Below, piece after piece: positions 8,838 to 18,288 of a stretch of DNA of 64,000 nt. Every line of letters begins with the position of its first letter. Positions within the stretch are counted from its first letter, which is position 1. Under the pieces are notes generated by a model that worked only from the letters and a program-made list of their open reading frames with translations, searched no databases and had not been told where the DNA came from. The stretch lies in IMG/VR virus record IMGVR_UViG_3300025810_000004, positions 1-64,000 of that record. One strand, 5' to 3'. Source of the DNA: a virus. A program made the position numbers and the translations under genes.

Positions 8838-9253
8838 TGCCCATAGGACGCCGAAGGCTTATAACTGAGTCTTATGGGGCTCTGATTGTACCAGGAGCCA
8901 CAGCCAATGGTGCTGTAAGGGCTGGGGCGGCGGTTGCTTTGGTGTCCATAACTGGGAATCAGAAGTTGGTTGAATGCAGTTCCTCTTCTTATTTCGAAGA
9001 ATTTCTGGGGTTTGCGAAAATAGCCGTAGCTGACGGGGAACCCGTTCCGGTGGTAACCATCAGGGGGTCTATGATAGAGCCCATAATCGAAGGGGGAGGG
9101 GCTCTCACTCCCAATGACCCCGTTTTTCTATCCCCTACTTTGGGGGAAATAACACAGATTCCGCCAACGACGGGTATGGTTTTAAGACTCGGGGAGTCCA
9201 TATCCCCTGCCCAAATCTTCTTCAACACAGATCAGAGAATACTCATACCTTAG
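8837..9253 (+). CDS. Small virion protein, possible capsid decoration
   Basis: A 138-aa beta-rich protein. GAVRAGAAVALVSITG, then NDPVFLSPTLGEITQIPP and GMVLRLGESIS, follow the layout of small phage proteins of the DUF2190 or head-decoration type, in which a value becomes stable and then shows an aging-like loop. This comparison is by pattern only. The start overlaps the preceding stop (TGATG). Confidence 0.45.
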   Translation: MPIGRRRLITESYGALIVPGATANGAVRAGAAVALVSITGNQKLVECSSSSYFEEFLGFAKIAVADGEPVPVVTIRGSMIEPIIEGGGALTPNDPVFLSPTLGEITQIPPTTGMVLRLGESISPAQIFFNTDQRILIP

Positions 9254-9263
9254 AGGGAAACCG

Positions 9264-10031
9264 ATGGGAACGTTCAGAACTTATGTGGTAAAGTCACCTG
9301 TCATCCACCTTGGAAATTCGGGGGTCTCCCTCAAGAAGGGTCAGACCGTAGAGAGCGACGGGCTGGTGGTGAAGGTTGACGACAGAGAGCTGAAAGTCCC
9401 TGCCTTCAACGGTGCGATCAAGGCTGGGTGGCTGGTCCCTGACGACGGGAAGCCCCTTGCCCCTGAACACACCCCTGCCCCTGTCGCAGAGAAGAAGTAC
9501 AAGACCATCAAGGAAGAGGACTCAGAAGTCCGTCCCGTCCACAGAGAGGTGGCGACGGAGATAGGTCAGCAGGACGAAAGGGTCGTGGCGCGAATCAAGA
9601 CGTCCGCAAAGGCCGACAGGGTAGAGGTCGGTGTGAACGACAAGGCAGTGGTGAAGGACATCGAGAAGTCTCCCCTCAAGGTTGAGAGGGTCGCCAAGGC
9701 CACCGGGGACGTGGAAGAGACAAAGGTGGGGGACTCGCTGGAAGAAGTGCTCCCCGCTGCCGAGGTGGCCGGGAAGTTCGAGGACCTCGTGGTGGAACCG
9801 GAAGTCCCGGAACCGAAGAAGAAGGAGACCTTCAAGGATTCCGAAATCCGTCGGTACAAGGCCGAAGTGCTGAAGGTCGTGTACCCAGAGGTGGGATACG
9901 ACTACGCTGCTGCGTGGAGAACGCGGGTGAAGGTCATTTTGGCTTCGTGTAAGGATGACCCCACCATGATGAAGGCTTTCCTGAGCATAGAGCTTCCCAC
10001 CGTGGTGAAGGAAGTCAAGAGACGCCTCTGA
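9264..10031 (+). CDS. Charged virion-region protein
   Basis: A 255-aa protein. The N-terminal ~60 residues form a compact beta domain (VVKSPVIHLGNSGVSLKKGQ). The middle is long, Lys/Glu/Val-rich and probably disordered, and the C-terminal ~60 residues are helical (RRYKAEVLKVVYPEVGYDYAAAWRTRVKVI). No family recognised. Position among virion genes suggests a structural role. An imperfect palindrome ACGCCTC-T-GAGGCGT spans its stop codon. Confidence 0.5.
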   Translation: MGTFRTYVVKSPVIHLGNSGVSLKKGQTVESDGLVVKVDDRELKVPAFNGAIKAGWLVPDDGKPLAPEHTPAPVAEKKYKTIKEEDSEVRPVHREVATEIGQQDERVVARIKTSAKADRVEVGVNDKAVVKDIEKSPLKVERVAKATGDVEETKVGDSLEEVLPAAEVAGKFEDLVVEPEVPEPKKKETFKDSEIRRYKAEVLKVVYPEVGYDYAAAWRTRVKVILASCKDDPTMMKAFLSIELPTVVKEVKRRL

Positions 10032-10042
10032 GGCGTTAGACT

Positions 10043-10051
10043 GCCTATAAC
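10043..10051 (+). promoter_or_regulatory. TATA-type promoter element
   Basis: GCCTATAAC lies 27-35 nt before the ATG at 10078, with an AAGGAGG ribosome-binding site in between. It shares CCTATAA with the element upstream of the tape measure gene. Confidence 0.4.
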
Positions 10052-10077
10052 TCGTGCAATCAAGGAGGAAATGACCT

Positions 10078-10608
10078 ATGAAAATCCTTGTTTGCACAAT
10101 CCTGCTTATATCCGGGCCTGTCTTTGCTCAGGACGGGGGAGAGCCCCCCGCTCAGGCTGAAGAGGCAGCTCAGGTCGAGGAAGCCGCTCCAGCAGAAGCT
10201 CCCGCCGAAGAGGCTGAGGCTCCCGCCGAAGAGGCTCCCCCGGAGGAAGAAGAGGTAAAGGCTGAAGAGGTGTCCGAGGACTCGGAAGCCGTGGCCGACT
10301 CTGCTTCTCTGATTGCTCAGGCTATTCAGGACAAGAATTGGGCGCTTCTCGCAGGCATCCTTCTCAGCCTTCTGGTGGCTTTCGCCAACAGGTTCGGACT
10401 GAAGGACAAGGTGGGTGGTAAGGCTGTCCCGTGGGTCACCTCCGGCGTGGCCGTGGCTGGAGCCATCAGCGCAGCGCTTCTGGTTGGGATCCCCATCCTT
10501 GAAGCTCTGTCGCAGGGTCTTCTGGCTGGTGTCGCCGCTATCGGGGGGTGGGAAATGCTGCTCAAGCATGTTCTGGCTCCCAAGAAGTCGGAAGAGCCAG
10601 CCGCTTAA
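10078..10608 (+). CDS. Secreted or membrane protein, possible holin-like
   Basis: A 176-aa protein with a signal peptide (MKILVCTILLISGPVFAQ, likely cleaved after FA). A long Glu/Ala/Pro-rich low-complexity segment follows (about 19-75), then two hydrophobic helices (ALLAGILLSLLVAFA and SGVAVAGAISAALLVGIPIL) and a third weaker one near the C-terminus. The layout fits a membrane protein with an acidic periplasmic arm. A holin or tail-tip membrane protein are guesses. The ribosome-binding site is strong (CAAGGAGG). Confidence 0.5.
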   Translation: MKILVCTILLISGPVFAQDGGEPPAQAEEAAQVEEAAPAEAPAEEAEAPAEEAPPEEEEVKAEEVSEDSEAVADSASLIAQAIQDKNWALLAGILLSLLVAFANRFGLKDKVGGKAVPWVTSGVAVAGAISAALLVGIPILEALSQGLLAGVAAIGGWEMLLKHVLAPKKSEEPAA

Positions 10609-10620
10609 TTGAGGTAAGCT

Positions 10621-11250
10621 ATGAATCGTGATCAGTTCAACAGTCTGGGCGACAAACCCAGCATGGGAATGCACCTTCCTCACTCCGCCAAGACGACGGA
10701 AGTGAAAGGAGAGGTGTTTCTAAAGATGGTCGACTCCAGAACTGGGGAAGTGATCCACGAAGAGCACCTGCGCAACGTCATAACCCTCGATGCAAGTATA
10801 TTAGCTGCTTTGCTCCTGAGGGACCCGAGTTCCCGTTCCAACGGAGTCAACATGCTCTCCGTTGGAACGGGAGCCACTGGCGCTCTCCTGAGCCCCAACG
10901 CGCCCGACAACAGGCAGCGAAAGCTGAACGCGGAGATAGCCAGGAAGGGGTTCACCAGCACGACGTTCAGGGACGCGAGTGGGGCAGCGGTTGCCATACC
11001 CACCAACATAGTGGATTACACCTGCACCTTCGACGAAAGCGAGGCAGTGGGTCCACTCAACGAAATGGGGCTGTTGTCCACCATAAGCGACAACCCAGCC
11101 GTCACGAACCCCAACCCAGACACCTTCCCCACCAGGGACGTTACGGTTGACCTGACCCTCTACGACATCCTGTTCAATTATCTCACTTTCTCGGTGATCT
11201 CCAAACCCAACACGGCGAGGCTTTCTATTTGTTGGAGAATAAGTCACTGA
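10621..11250 (+). CDS. Virion protein, possible fibre or baseplate component
   Basis: A 209-aa protein. The motif LSVGTGATGALLSPNAPD followed by RKLNAEIARKGF recalls N-terminal domains of phage tail-fibre-like proteins (GTG...P....L..Ei.R). The rest is beta-rich with no membrane segment. It is the last gene before a terminator. Confidence 0.45.
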   Translation: MNRDQFNSLGDKPSMGMHLPHSAKTTEVKGEVFLKMVDSRTGEVIHEEHLRNVITLDASILAALLLRDPSSRSNGVNMLSVGTGATGALLSPNAPDNRQRKLNAEIARKGFTSTTFRDASGAAVAIPTNIVDYTCTFDESEAVGPLNEMGLLSTISDNPAVTNPNPDTFPTRDVTVDLTLYDILFNYLTFSVISKPNTARLSICWRISH

Positions 11251-11276
11251 GACTTCCTACACGGTAGCAACCTCCG

Positions 11277-11313
11277 TTACCCTCCTGGTCCCATAAGCGG
11301 GTCAGGAGGGTAA
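11277..11313 (+). terminator. Hairpin terminator
   Basis: An 11-bp perfect stem (TTACCCTCCTG at 11277-11287 with its complement at 11303-11313) around a 15-base loop, 27 nt after the stop of the preceding gene and followed by a T/G-rich stretch. It separates the small virion genes from the tail operon. Confidence 0.75.
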
Positions 11314-11336
11314 TGTGTATTTGAGTGGAGTATGGA

Positions 11337-12329
11337 ATGGACATCAATTCTCTTCAGCAAGCCATGGCCCCCCTTCTGGAAATCGGCAAGTCCGAGACCC
11401 AGTTCGAAGTGGAAGGGTACGTTATCTGCATGAGGCCCCTCCTTCCTGTGGAGGAGGTTTCCGTGCAGAGGTATGCCGCCTCTATACTCGACCAAGTGCA
11501 GCAGGCTGAGGGTCTCACCAACGACGACCAAATGTCCAGGGCTGCAGCTTTGGACTACTTTGATAGGTTCCGGATAGAAGTCATATCCCACGCTGTGGTG
11601 GAGGTGAACGGCCTCAGCCTCAGGGGGATAAAGACCATAGAAACCGGAGAGGTGCTGGACAACGGCACAAAGGTGAAGGTACCGAAGCCCATAGCCATGC
11701 GCCAGATGGTCGAGAATTGGTCCAGAGCCATGCTCACCGTGTGTTTCTCCAAGTACGGGGACATGGTGAAGGAGATAGCTGACCGGGCTGAGAAGATGGT
11801 GGAAAAGTCCAACTCCGACCTCGAAGCAGAGATAGAGAGGATGGAGTCCAGACTCGAAAACCTGAAGCGGGAGAGAGGAACCAGAGCTTCTGGAGACCCA
11901 GCCATAATCTCCAATCAGGTGCAGAACCTCGTACAGGCTGGTGAAATCATGAAGAAGCAGGTCGAGGCAGCTTCTGAGCAGGTCAGGAGGCAGTCTGTAA
12001 TACCCGAATCCTCATCCCCACCAACTTCGGGTTCCCAGCCCGTGGGCTCCTTCTTCGACCCGACGGTTGAGGAGGTTGCGGACGCAGAGGTGCCCGACCT
12101 CGCTGCTGAGGCAGACAGGCTCAGCGAAGCCAGAAGGGCCGCGTTGAGCGGGAAGGACCTTATGTCTCAGGCGAAGAAGGTCGGTCAGATAGAGGGGGTA
12201 GACGCCTACAGGCTCCCCTCGGTGGACATGTCCCCCAGAGGAAAGAAGAGCAACCCCAAAAAGGACTCCAAGGTAGACAAGGCCGACCCCAGAAAAGGAA
12301 CCGAAAACCCGAATTTCAAGCCGAGATAG
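11337..12329 (+). CDS. Tail assembly protein in the chaperone position
   Basis: A 330-aa mainly helical protein with a coiled coil at about 140-180 (VEKSNSDLEAEIERMESRLE) and a basic, probably disordered C-terminus. Its location two genes before the tape measure is the usual place for tail assembly chaperones, and the first ~120 residues (MRPLLPVEEVSVQRYAAS) could match that role, but no family signature is certain. The ATG at 11337 is chosen because GGAG lies 6 nt before it; a GTG at 11325 has no ribosome-binding site. Confidence 0.5.
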   Translation: MDINSLQQAMAPLLEIGKSETQFEVEGYVICMRPLLPVEEVSVQRYAASILDQVQQAEGLTNDDQMSRAAALDYFDRFRIEVISHAVVEVNGLSLRGIKTIETGEVLDNGTKVKVPKPIAMRQMVENWSRAMLTVCFSKYGDMVKEIADRAEKMVEKSNSDLEAEIERMESRLENLKRERGTRASGDPAIISNQVQNLVQAGEIMKKQVEAASEQVRRQSVIPESSSPPTSGSQPVGSFFDPTVEEVADAEVPDLAAEADRLSEARRAALSGKDLMSQAKKVGQIEGVDAYRLPSVDMSPRGKKSNPKKDSKVDKADPRKGTENPNFKPR

Positions 12330-12332
12330 ACT

Positions 12333-13499
12333 ATGGGGTCCGGTGAAGAAATAGACCGGGTTCAAGAGGAGCACAATTTAGCTGAGGCTGAACGAAGACG
12401 CTTTGTATACAAGGATCTCGAATCCGTGTTGTACAGGGGGTTCATAAGCTTCAGCACCCAATGGGAGGGCGTGAGCCTCAGCTTCAGAACTCCCGGAAGG
12501 GTGGCCCAGGACCTGCTCATAGACCGGGTGGAAGAAGGGTCCAAATCTTGGAAGATTTGGCTTGTCTCGACTTATCTGAGAAGCGTTGACGGCTTCTTGA
12601 TAGACGAAGACCGCAACAGCCCTTGGTTGGTATCCAAAATCTGGGCAGACAAGCTGTTGAACGTCGAACTCGACGTCCTGTGTTCTGTGTGCTTTGGACT
12701 CAAGAAGCGCATGGATAGGTGTTACAAGCTCTTGGAGGCTTATTGCCACGAGCCCTATTCCAGATACAACTGGAGAATAGGAACGAGGCCCAAGGGGGAC
12801 ACCTATGTGGGTCAGGTCTGGACCTCAATCAACAAGATAGAAGACGACCTGGACGAGGATATGAGGAATTGGACCCACACGAGAGCTGTGGTGGGTGCTA
12901 TGTCGGGGAAAGCCGCCAAGGCTCTGGCGAGATCCGAAGAAAAGTATGTCAAGTCCAGAAAGTTGAGCGCCCAGAGAACAATAGAGAAGGCCATAAACGA
13001 AGTCTTGTTCGGGGAAGTGACTCCCCCGGAACCGGAGTACATAGAGATAGGCGGGGAGAAGGTTCTCATGCCGACCATATCCCCCCAGAGTCTGGAAAGT
13101 CTCGAAGCAGAAATGGCGAGGGATATGCGGGGGGAGAAGGACCTCCACGACATTCTGGTGGAAGACTACAAGGCCAGAGCAAGAAAGCACATGGAAGACG
13201 CAAAAAGAGCGAGGGAAGAGGCAAGGGAGCGTTCCATCGAGCTTTCGCAAGAAGACAGTGGTACCATCAAAGCCTACACCCCGGAACAGATGGAACAGCT
13301 CGGAATACAAAAGGCGAACAAGCCCACCTCCGTACAGAGCACCTCAGAGGTGGACCACAGGTTCAGGGACTATCTGGACACCGAGGTCAGAATTGGGTGG
13401 ATTGGACTCAAGGGTATACCAGAGGAGGCCAACAAGCCTGTGGAAAAGTCCTCCTCTTTGCAAGACAGGCTCAACAAAAGAAAACCAACCATGGAATAG
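12333..13499 (+). CDS. Tail-region protein upstream of the tape measure
   Basis: A 388-aa protein of unknown family. Residues 1-160 look globular and rich in Trp and Tyr; the C-terminal half is highly charged and helical (DYKARARKHMEDAKRAREEARER). It starts 3 nt after the preceding stop, and no slippery sequence or overlap was found, so the two genes do not look like a frameshift pair. By position it may be the second tail-assembly protein or a scaffold. Confidence 0.5.
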   Translation: MGSGEEIDRVQEEHNLAEAERRRFVYKDLESVLYRGFISFSTQWEGVSLSFRTPGRVAQDLLIDRVEEGSKSWKIWLVSTYLRSVDGFLIDEDRNSPWLVSKIWADKLLNVELDVLCSVCFGLKKRMDRCYKLLEAYCHEPYSRYNWRIGTRPKGDTYVGQVWTSINKIEDDLDEDMRNWTHTRAVVGAMSGKAAKALARSEEKYVKSRKLSAQRTIEKAINEVLFGEVTPPEPEYIEIGGEKVLMPTISPQSLESLEAEMARDMRGEKDLHDILVEDYKARARKHMEDAKRAREEARERSIELSQEDSGTIKAYTPEQMEQLGIQKANKPTSVQSTSEVDHRFRDYLDTEVRIGWIGLKGIPEEANKPVEKSSSLQDRLNKRKPTME

Positions 13500-13502
13500 A
13501 AG

Positions 13503-13511
13503 TCCTATAAG
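13503..13511 (+). promoter_or_regulatory. TATA-type promoter element
   Basis: TCCTATAAG lies 23-31 nt before the tape-measure ATG, followed by TTGGAGG as ribosome-binding site. It matches the elements at 7739 and 10043. Confidence 0.4.
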
Positions 13512-13533
13512 GGTCTAAAATTGGAGGCTATTG

Positions 13534-16500
13534 ATGACGGTTAGAACCAACATAGCGTTTGACTTGTCTATCGGTGCCATAACCGGACAGACGGACCTCA
13601 CCAACGTCATAGCCGGAAGCGTTTCGGCGGGTGTGAACAACGCACTCACGGGTTCTTCCCTCCAAAAGGTGCAGGGGTCCCTGAATTCGGCATTCGCCAA
13701 AGCCTACCTGAAGGGGGCCAACGCTGGGCTGGCGAGACAGACCAGAGCCTTCAAGAAGCAGTATCAACGTGACATGGCAGCTATAGAGAAGCAGGCCAAG
13801 CTGTATCAGTCTTACAAGAAGAAGATGAAGCTTGCTGGGGACGTGGCCACCAAGAAGCGACTGCAGCTGGAAAGAGACGCCGTAGAGAGGGAAATAGCCC
13901 AGAGACAAGCAGAGCTGGACAGGAGTATCCGCAAGCGTGAGAACGCCAACGCAGAATACTTCGCCATGCTCAAGGAGTACGAGGAGCGGGCAGGTAGGTC
14001 GTTCTCTCAGAGGGCGGGGGACGCAGGCGAAAACTTCGCTTCTGCAGTTTCCTCTGGCCTGACCCTCGACGAAATGGACCCGTCCGCCCTCGTCAAAGCC
14101 GTGGGGAGTGGTATACAAAGCGCCCTACCTCATATGGCAGCGTACGGCGGCAAACTGGCTGCTCAGGGCGGCATGATGGGGTCCATCGGTTCCGCCATGG
14201 TCGCGATAGCTGGCAGCGCCGCCGCTATAGCCGGGGCGGTAGCTGCAATTGCAGCCATTGTAGCCGTGTTTGCAGCGGCATATGGTCAGACCAAAGAATT
14301 CAACAAAGCCATCCTCGAAGGGTCCAGCGGACTGGATATGATGGGGGTAGCCAGTGAAGGACTGGCTTCTGAGTTGGGTGATATCCGAAAGGCCGCCACA
14401 AACGTCACCGGGTCTTTCCGGATAGCAGCCAGCGAAGTCATAGACGTCCTCAACGGACTGAACAAAGCTGGTGTGACGTTCAACCAGATGCGTGTTGCTT
14501 TCGGAACCGTCGGTGACGCCCAGGAGGCTTATAGCAACATAGCCGCCACCACTATAACTCAGATGCAGGTGTTCGGTCAGTCGGTGGAAGCGGTGGGTTC
14601 GTCCATAAACTTCATGATCAAGGATATGGGATACGGGATGCAGTCCATCAACGACGCATTCGTAACCATGTACTCTGGTGCCAAACTCAGCGGAATGGCA
14701 GCGTCCGACTTCTACAACGCCATCAACGAGATAACCTCCGGCATGGCGAGGATGAACTTCCGGTTGGAGGACTCCGTTGAGATGCTCCTCGCCATGACAG
14801 AGATCCTCGGTGAGGATATGGCGAAAGAGATGGCAACGGCTACAGGGAAGTTCAAGCAAATGGGCTTCTTAGACAGGATGAAGATCGCCATAACCTCCAG
14901 TGAGGCCGGGAGGGGAGTCCTGTCAAGGCAGGCAGGTACGCAGGGTGAGGAACTCGCAGAGTCTATACAAGACGCCGGGAAGGCGTTCGTCATGGTGAGC
15001 CGTGGTCTGGGATACATGAAGGATGGGAAGTTGGTGCTGGAAGCCGACGCCATGGGGAAGCTCACAGGAACGGCCCTCGGAGCCCTCCAGAACGAGCTTG
15101 GTGGGGCTCTGGGCACCAGAGCCGGGGCGTACGCCGAAACGGCAAGGGGAGCCCGTTCGGAGGCCACGCTTGGGCAGAGGGCTGCGGCCATGGCGAACCT
15201 TGACGCCCAGGGTGAAATGGCCATGAGCATGGCGAGTGCTTTCGCGGTCCTCGGAGACAAGGACATAGGGAGCATGGAAGGTCTGGACCGAGCAGCGTTT
15301 GAAGAGATCACCGGGATATCCGGAAACATGTTCGAGGCTTACCAGGAGATATCCAACAGACTCGGTGCCCAGATAGAGCAGGAGAGAGGGGACGGGAGCA
15401 AAGCCACACTCAAGGATATAGCCTACGCCATAGCTGAAGGGGATATGCTTACGGATGAAGACCGAAAGGCACTCATAGCGGCTCAGGAATCCGGCAGGTC
15501 CGAAATGGAGAAGCTGGCGAGACAGCAGTTGACAGAGACCACAAGCATATCAACCAGTCTGAAGGGAAGGATAACCGCCATCCTGGAATCCATGAACGGG
15601 TTCTTGGAGGCTGTGGCCCTACTCTTGGACGTCGGTGACAACAACGAAGAAACCAGACGAGCACAGAGGAAGGCCACAGCCGCCAGACAGATATCCGAAC
15701 TTGCAATCGAGGGAGAGGGGGTGAACGAGCGGCTGGAAGCCATGCGAAAGTCTGGCGCAGATATGGAGGGCGACGAAGCTAGAGCCCTGAAACAGCGAAA
15801 AGCAGACATACAACTCGCCACAGAGGCTCTCCAGAGGTCCCAGTTGACCTTGGAGGGCAGGACGACCGAGGAGGGAGGACGAGCCCTGGAAAGGCTCTAC
15901 GGGGCGGAGATAACAGGAGAAACACTGCTCCATGGACCGTCGGATCAGGTTATCCAGTACGCTGAACCCCAGTATCTATCACTTTCAGGTGAAGCACTGG
16001 GGCCAGGCCAGACGGCGGGTCAGGTGGAGTGGGGGGTTAGCCCTGAACTTTACACCGACAACAAGACTCTGTCGCTCATAGCGGAAGACCAGGGCCGTTC
16101 CCTCATTCAGCTTGGTGACCAGACCAGTTTGCAGGAAGAAGGTAACGAGAAGCTGAAGGACATAGAAACCGCCATAAAGAGGCTTGAGAGGTCTATGAAG
16201 GGCGAGGCTGGTAGAGAAGCTCTGGCTACCCTGTCCGGCGCTATGGGTATGTCAGAGGAGGCCATCTTCGATCAGATAAAGAAAGGAACCTTCACAGCTC
16301 CCACGGGTGAAGATGTGGACCCAAACGTCCGAATGGCGGCTCAGTATCTGGAGGCCAACAGGAAACGCTTCGGTCTGGAAGACTTCATGTACCACAAGGG
16401 TCAGATCATAGACATAGACCCCAACGACCGATTCGCCATGACAAAGCCGCTGGTCAACGACGGGATGGCAAGCTCAAGAGGGGGCAACACCATGGTGGTG

Positions 16501-16575
16501 AACGTAAACGGCGGAAACCCCGCCGAGCTTATGCGGGTCCTCAGACAGTTCGCTAGAGCCAGGGGTATGGCCTGA
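13534..16575 (+). CDS. Tape measure protein
   Basis: A 1013-aa protein that sets tail length and is thought to be ejected with the DNA. Evidence is its size, the long coiled-coil start (about 70-160), the strongly hydrophobic Ala/Ile/Val segments around 215-250 (SAAAIAGAVAAIAAIVAVFA), alternating helical regions, and its place before baseplate genes. At about 1.5 angstrom per residue this predicts a tail near 150 nm (inference). The ATG at 13534 has GGAGG six bases upstream; the frame also contains an adjoining TTG. The stop overlaps the next start (TGATG). Confidence 0.85.
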   Translation: MTVRTNIAFDLSIGAITGQTDLTNVIAGSVSAGVNNALTGSSLQKVQGSLNSAFAKAYLKGANAGLARQTRAFKKQYQRDMAAIEKQAKLYQSYKKKMKLAGDVATKKRLQLERDAVEREIAQRQAELDRSIRKRENANAEYFAMLKEYEERAGRSFSQRAGDAGENFASAVSSGLTLDEMDPSALVKAVGSGIQSALPHMAAYGGKLAAQGGMMGSIGSAMVAIAGSAAAIAGAVAAIAAIVAVFAAAYGQTKEFNKAILEGSSGLDMMGVASEGLASELGDIRKAATNVTGSFRIAASEVIDVLNGLNKAGVTFNQMRVAFGTVGDAQEAYSNIAATTITQMQVFGQSVEAVGSSINFMIKDMGYGMQSINDAFVTMYSGAKLSGMAASDFYNAINEITSGMARMNFRLEDSVEMLLAMTEILGEDMAKEMATATGKFKQMGFLDRMKIAITSSEAGRGVLSRQAGTQGEELAESIQDAGKAFVMVSRGLGYMKDGKLVLEADAMGKLTGTALGALQNELGGALGTRAGAYAETARGARSEATLGQRAAAMANLDAQGEMAMSMASAFAVLGDKDIGSMEGLDRAAFEEITGISGNMFEAYQEISNRLGAQIEQERGDGSKATLKDIAYAIAEGDMLTDEDRKALIAAQESGRSEMEKLARQQLTETTSISTSLKGRITAILESMNGFLEAVALLLDVGDNNEETRRAQRKATAARQISELAIEGEGVNERLEAMRKSGADMEGDEARALKQRKADIQLATEALQRSQLTLEGRTTEEGGRALERLYGAEITGETLLHGPSDQVIQYAEPQYLSLSGEALGPGQTAGQVEWGVSPELYTDNKTLSLIAEDQGRSLIQLGDQTSLQEEGNEKLKDIETAIKRLERSMKGEAGREALATLSGAMGMSEEAIFDQIKKGTFTAPTGEDVDPNVRMAAQYLEANRKRFGLEDFMYHKGQIIDIDPNDRFAMTKPLVNDGMASSRGGNTMVVNVNGGNPAELMRVLRQFARARGMA

Positions 16576-17183
16576 TGCCTGTTTTCAACGGAGCATTCCC
16601 AGCTGGGGTCAACGACGAGTTCAGCGGTCGCGGGGTCCGTCCTGTGGTGTTCGACATAATAGACCCGTCCGGAGATTCCATACTCCCGGATGACCTGAAG
16701 CTCGTTCTGAAGGTCAACCCGGAGAGCATGAATATGAGCTACGCCAAGAACATAACCCGCATACAGACAAAGGGCGGGTTCGTGGAACAACACTGGGGCG
16801 AGGGGAACAGAAACATCAGTTTCTCCATGGCCACCGGGGGGTTCATGAGGCTGTACTCCGGCATGGCAAACAACACCTCACCTGAGCTTACGGGCGGCAC
16901 CCGCAGAGAAACCCTGTCCTACGAGTCGTACCTTGATATTCTGGCTTTGTTTCATAATAATGGTAGTGTGTATAGCACGGATGGACAGGTGGCACTCACC
17001 GGGAAGATCAAAGTGTCTTTCGACGGAGGAGTGTACACGGGTTGGTTCACCAACTTCACGGTGTCGGAGTCCACCGACAAACCCTATCAGTTCACCCTTA
17101 GCGCTGGATTCGAGATAAGCGAGGAGATCCAGGTTTGGAGAACCTCACTGGACTCAGACTCCACAAGTTTCTTGGGGGTATAA
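16575..17183 (+). CDS. Baseplate or tail-tip protein, paralogue of the next gene
   Basis: A 202-aa protein. The core reads LVLKVNPESMNMSYAKN, then GFVEQHWGEGNRNISFSMATG, a Tyr/Asn segment, and YTGWFTNFTVSESTDKPYQF. The same order of motifs appears in the following gene. Proteins of this type in other phages connect the tube to the baseplate hub, so a baseplate or tail-tip role is inferred. It is coupled to the tape measure by stop/start overlap. Confidence 0.6.
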   Translation: MPVFNGAFPAGVNDEFSGRGVRPVVFDIIDPSGDSILPDDLKLVLKVNPESMNMSYAKNITRIQTKGGFVEQHWGEGNRNISFSMATGGFMRLYSGMANNTSPELTGGTRRETLSYESYLDILALFHNNGSVYSTDGQVALTGKIKVSFDGGVYTGWFTNFTVSESTDKPYQFTLSAGFEISEEIQVWRTSLDSDSTSFLGV

Positions 17184-17184
17184 G

Positions 17185-18285
17185 ATGGCCGACATAGCAA
17201 GTCTGTACGATGGGCTTTTCTCTTCCCCAGGATACGAGTATTCCTACGAGCAGCAGACGGGAAAGCCTGTAGACGGAACCAGACAGCTTCCGAGACTTCT
17301 GTCTCCGTTCACCATAAGAATCGTGCTCCCGGAAATGCTGGGGGAGTCCACGGGGGTGGACGTAAACCTGATTGGTAGGGCTTCACAGTCTGCAGAAGAA
17401 AACAATTCCATGGCCAACCAGGCGAGAGCGGCGTTCGGGCTTCCGTCTGTGCAAAATGGGGGAAGCCAGCTTGTTCAGATCAGGGCCGCATATAGTGCTG
17501 GTCAGTATCTGACGGGCAACTCTTCATTGACCGAAAGAGCCGTGTTGGTGGACTCCACGACCCTGGCAGATATAAGATACCAGGTCGAAAGGGCGCTTAC
17601 CGTACCTCCTCTGACTCTTCTCGTGAACCCCACCGAGATGGCGGTGACCTATGCCTCGGTGCAGAACTCCTCGGACCTGACGAGAAAGGGTTATGTGTTC
17701 CAGCGTTGGGGTGAAGAGCAGGTGTCCATATCCTTCAGCGGGACGACCGGGGCATTCGTGGCGGGTTCCAACACCGTCCAGAGCTTTTCCCCCCAGACCA
17801 ACAGCCCCAACGGAGTGCAATTCGCCTCGAAGCGAGATTCGGCTGCGTTCCAGAATTTCGTCTCCTTGTACCAGATCTACAGGAACGCGGGGTACATATA
17901 CGACTCTATAGGCGGGAGCGCAGCACAGTTGGCTGTGGGTGCAGTGGCCATAGACTACGACCAGATGACCTATGTGGGTCACATCGAGAGCTTCGGCTAC
18001 GGATACGCGTCCGACAGCCCCCACAAGATCCAGTGGGACATGGAGTTCAAGGTGGGCAAGATGTACGACCATGCAAAGTCCCCGGTTGTGGTTCTGCCAG
18101 AGAGCAGTCCTTCTGCCTCTTTCGGATCCCTCACTCTGGAAGAAGCGGCCAGAGAGATATCGAGAACCCCTCAGCAAAGTTCGATAGGCGCGTCCGAGGG
18201 TCCCTTCAGCGTGAACGTCACCGGAACCCAGCAGTACGCCGAAACTCCTCTCCAGGCTCTTGTACCCACCGGGCTGGTAGGGTGA
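17185..18285 (+). CDS. Baseplate or tail-tip protein, larger paralogue
   Basis: A 366-aa protein. The central region (about 140-295) repeats the motif order of the preceding protein: LLVNPTEMAVTYASV, GYVFQRWGEEQVSISFSGTTG, YQIYRNAGYIYDS, YVGHIESFGYGYASDSPHKI. It has an extra ~135-residue N-terminal region and a C-terminal tail. Two tandem paralogues before the hub suggest duplication followed by specialisation in the baseplate. Confidence 0.6.
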   Translation: MADIASLYDGLFSSPGYEYSYEQQTGKPVDGTRQLPRLLSPFTIRIVLPEMLGESTGVDVNLIGRASQSAEENNSMANQARAAFGLPSVQNGGSQLVQIRAAYSAGQYLTGNSSLTERAVLVDSTTLADIRYQVERALTVPPLTLLVNPTEMAVTYASVQNSSDLTRKGYVFQRWGEEQVSISFSGTTGAFVAGSNTVQSFSPQTNSPNGVQFASKRDSAAFQNFVSLYQIYRNAGYIYDSIGGSAAQLAVGAVAIDYDQMTYVGHIESFGYGYASDSPHKIQWDMEFKVGKMYDHAKSPVVVLPESSPSASFGSLTLEEAAREISRTPQQSSIGASEGPFSVNVTGTQQYAETPLQALVPTGLVG

Positions 18286-18288
18286 CGC

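Noticed and set aside
10022-10036. Palindrome ACGCCTC-T-GAGGCGT as a terminator
   Set aside because: It overlaps the coding end of the gene at 9264, the loop would be only about 3 nt, and no T-run follows. It may be chance or a protein site.
11337-13499. Programmed frameshift between the two genes before the tape measure
   Set aside because: The genes do not overlap (stop 12329, start 12333), and no slippery heptamer was seen at the junction.
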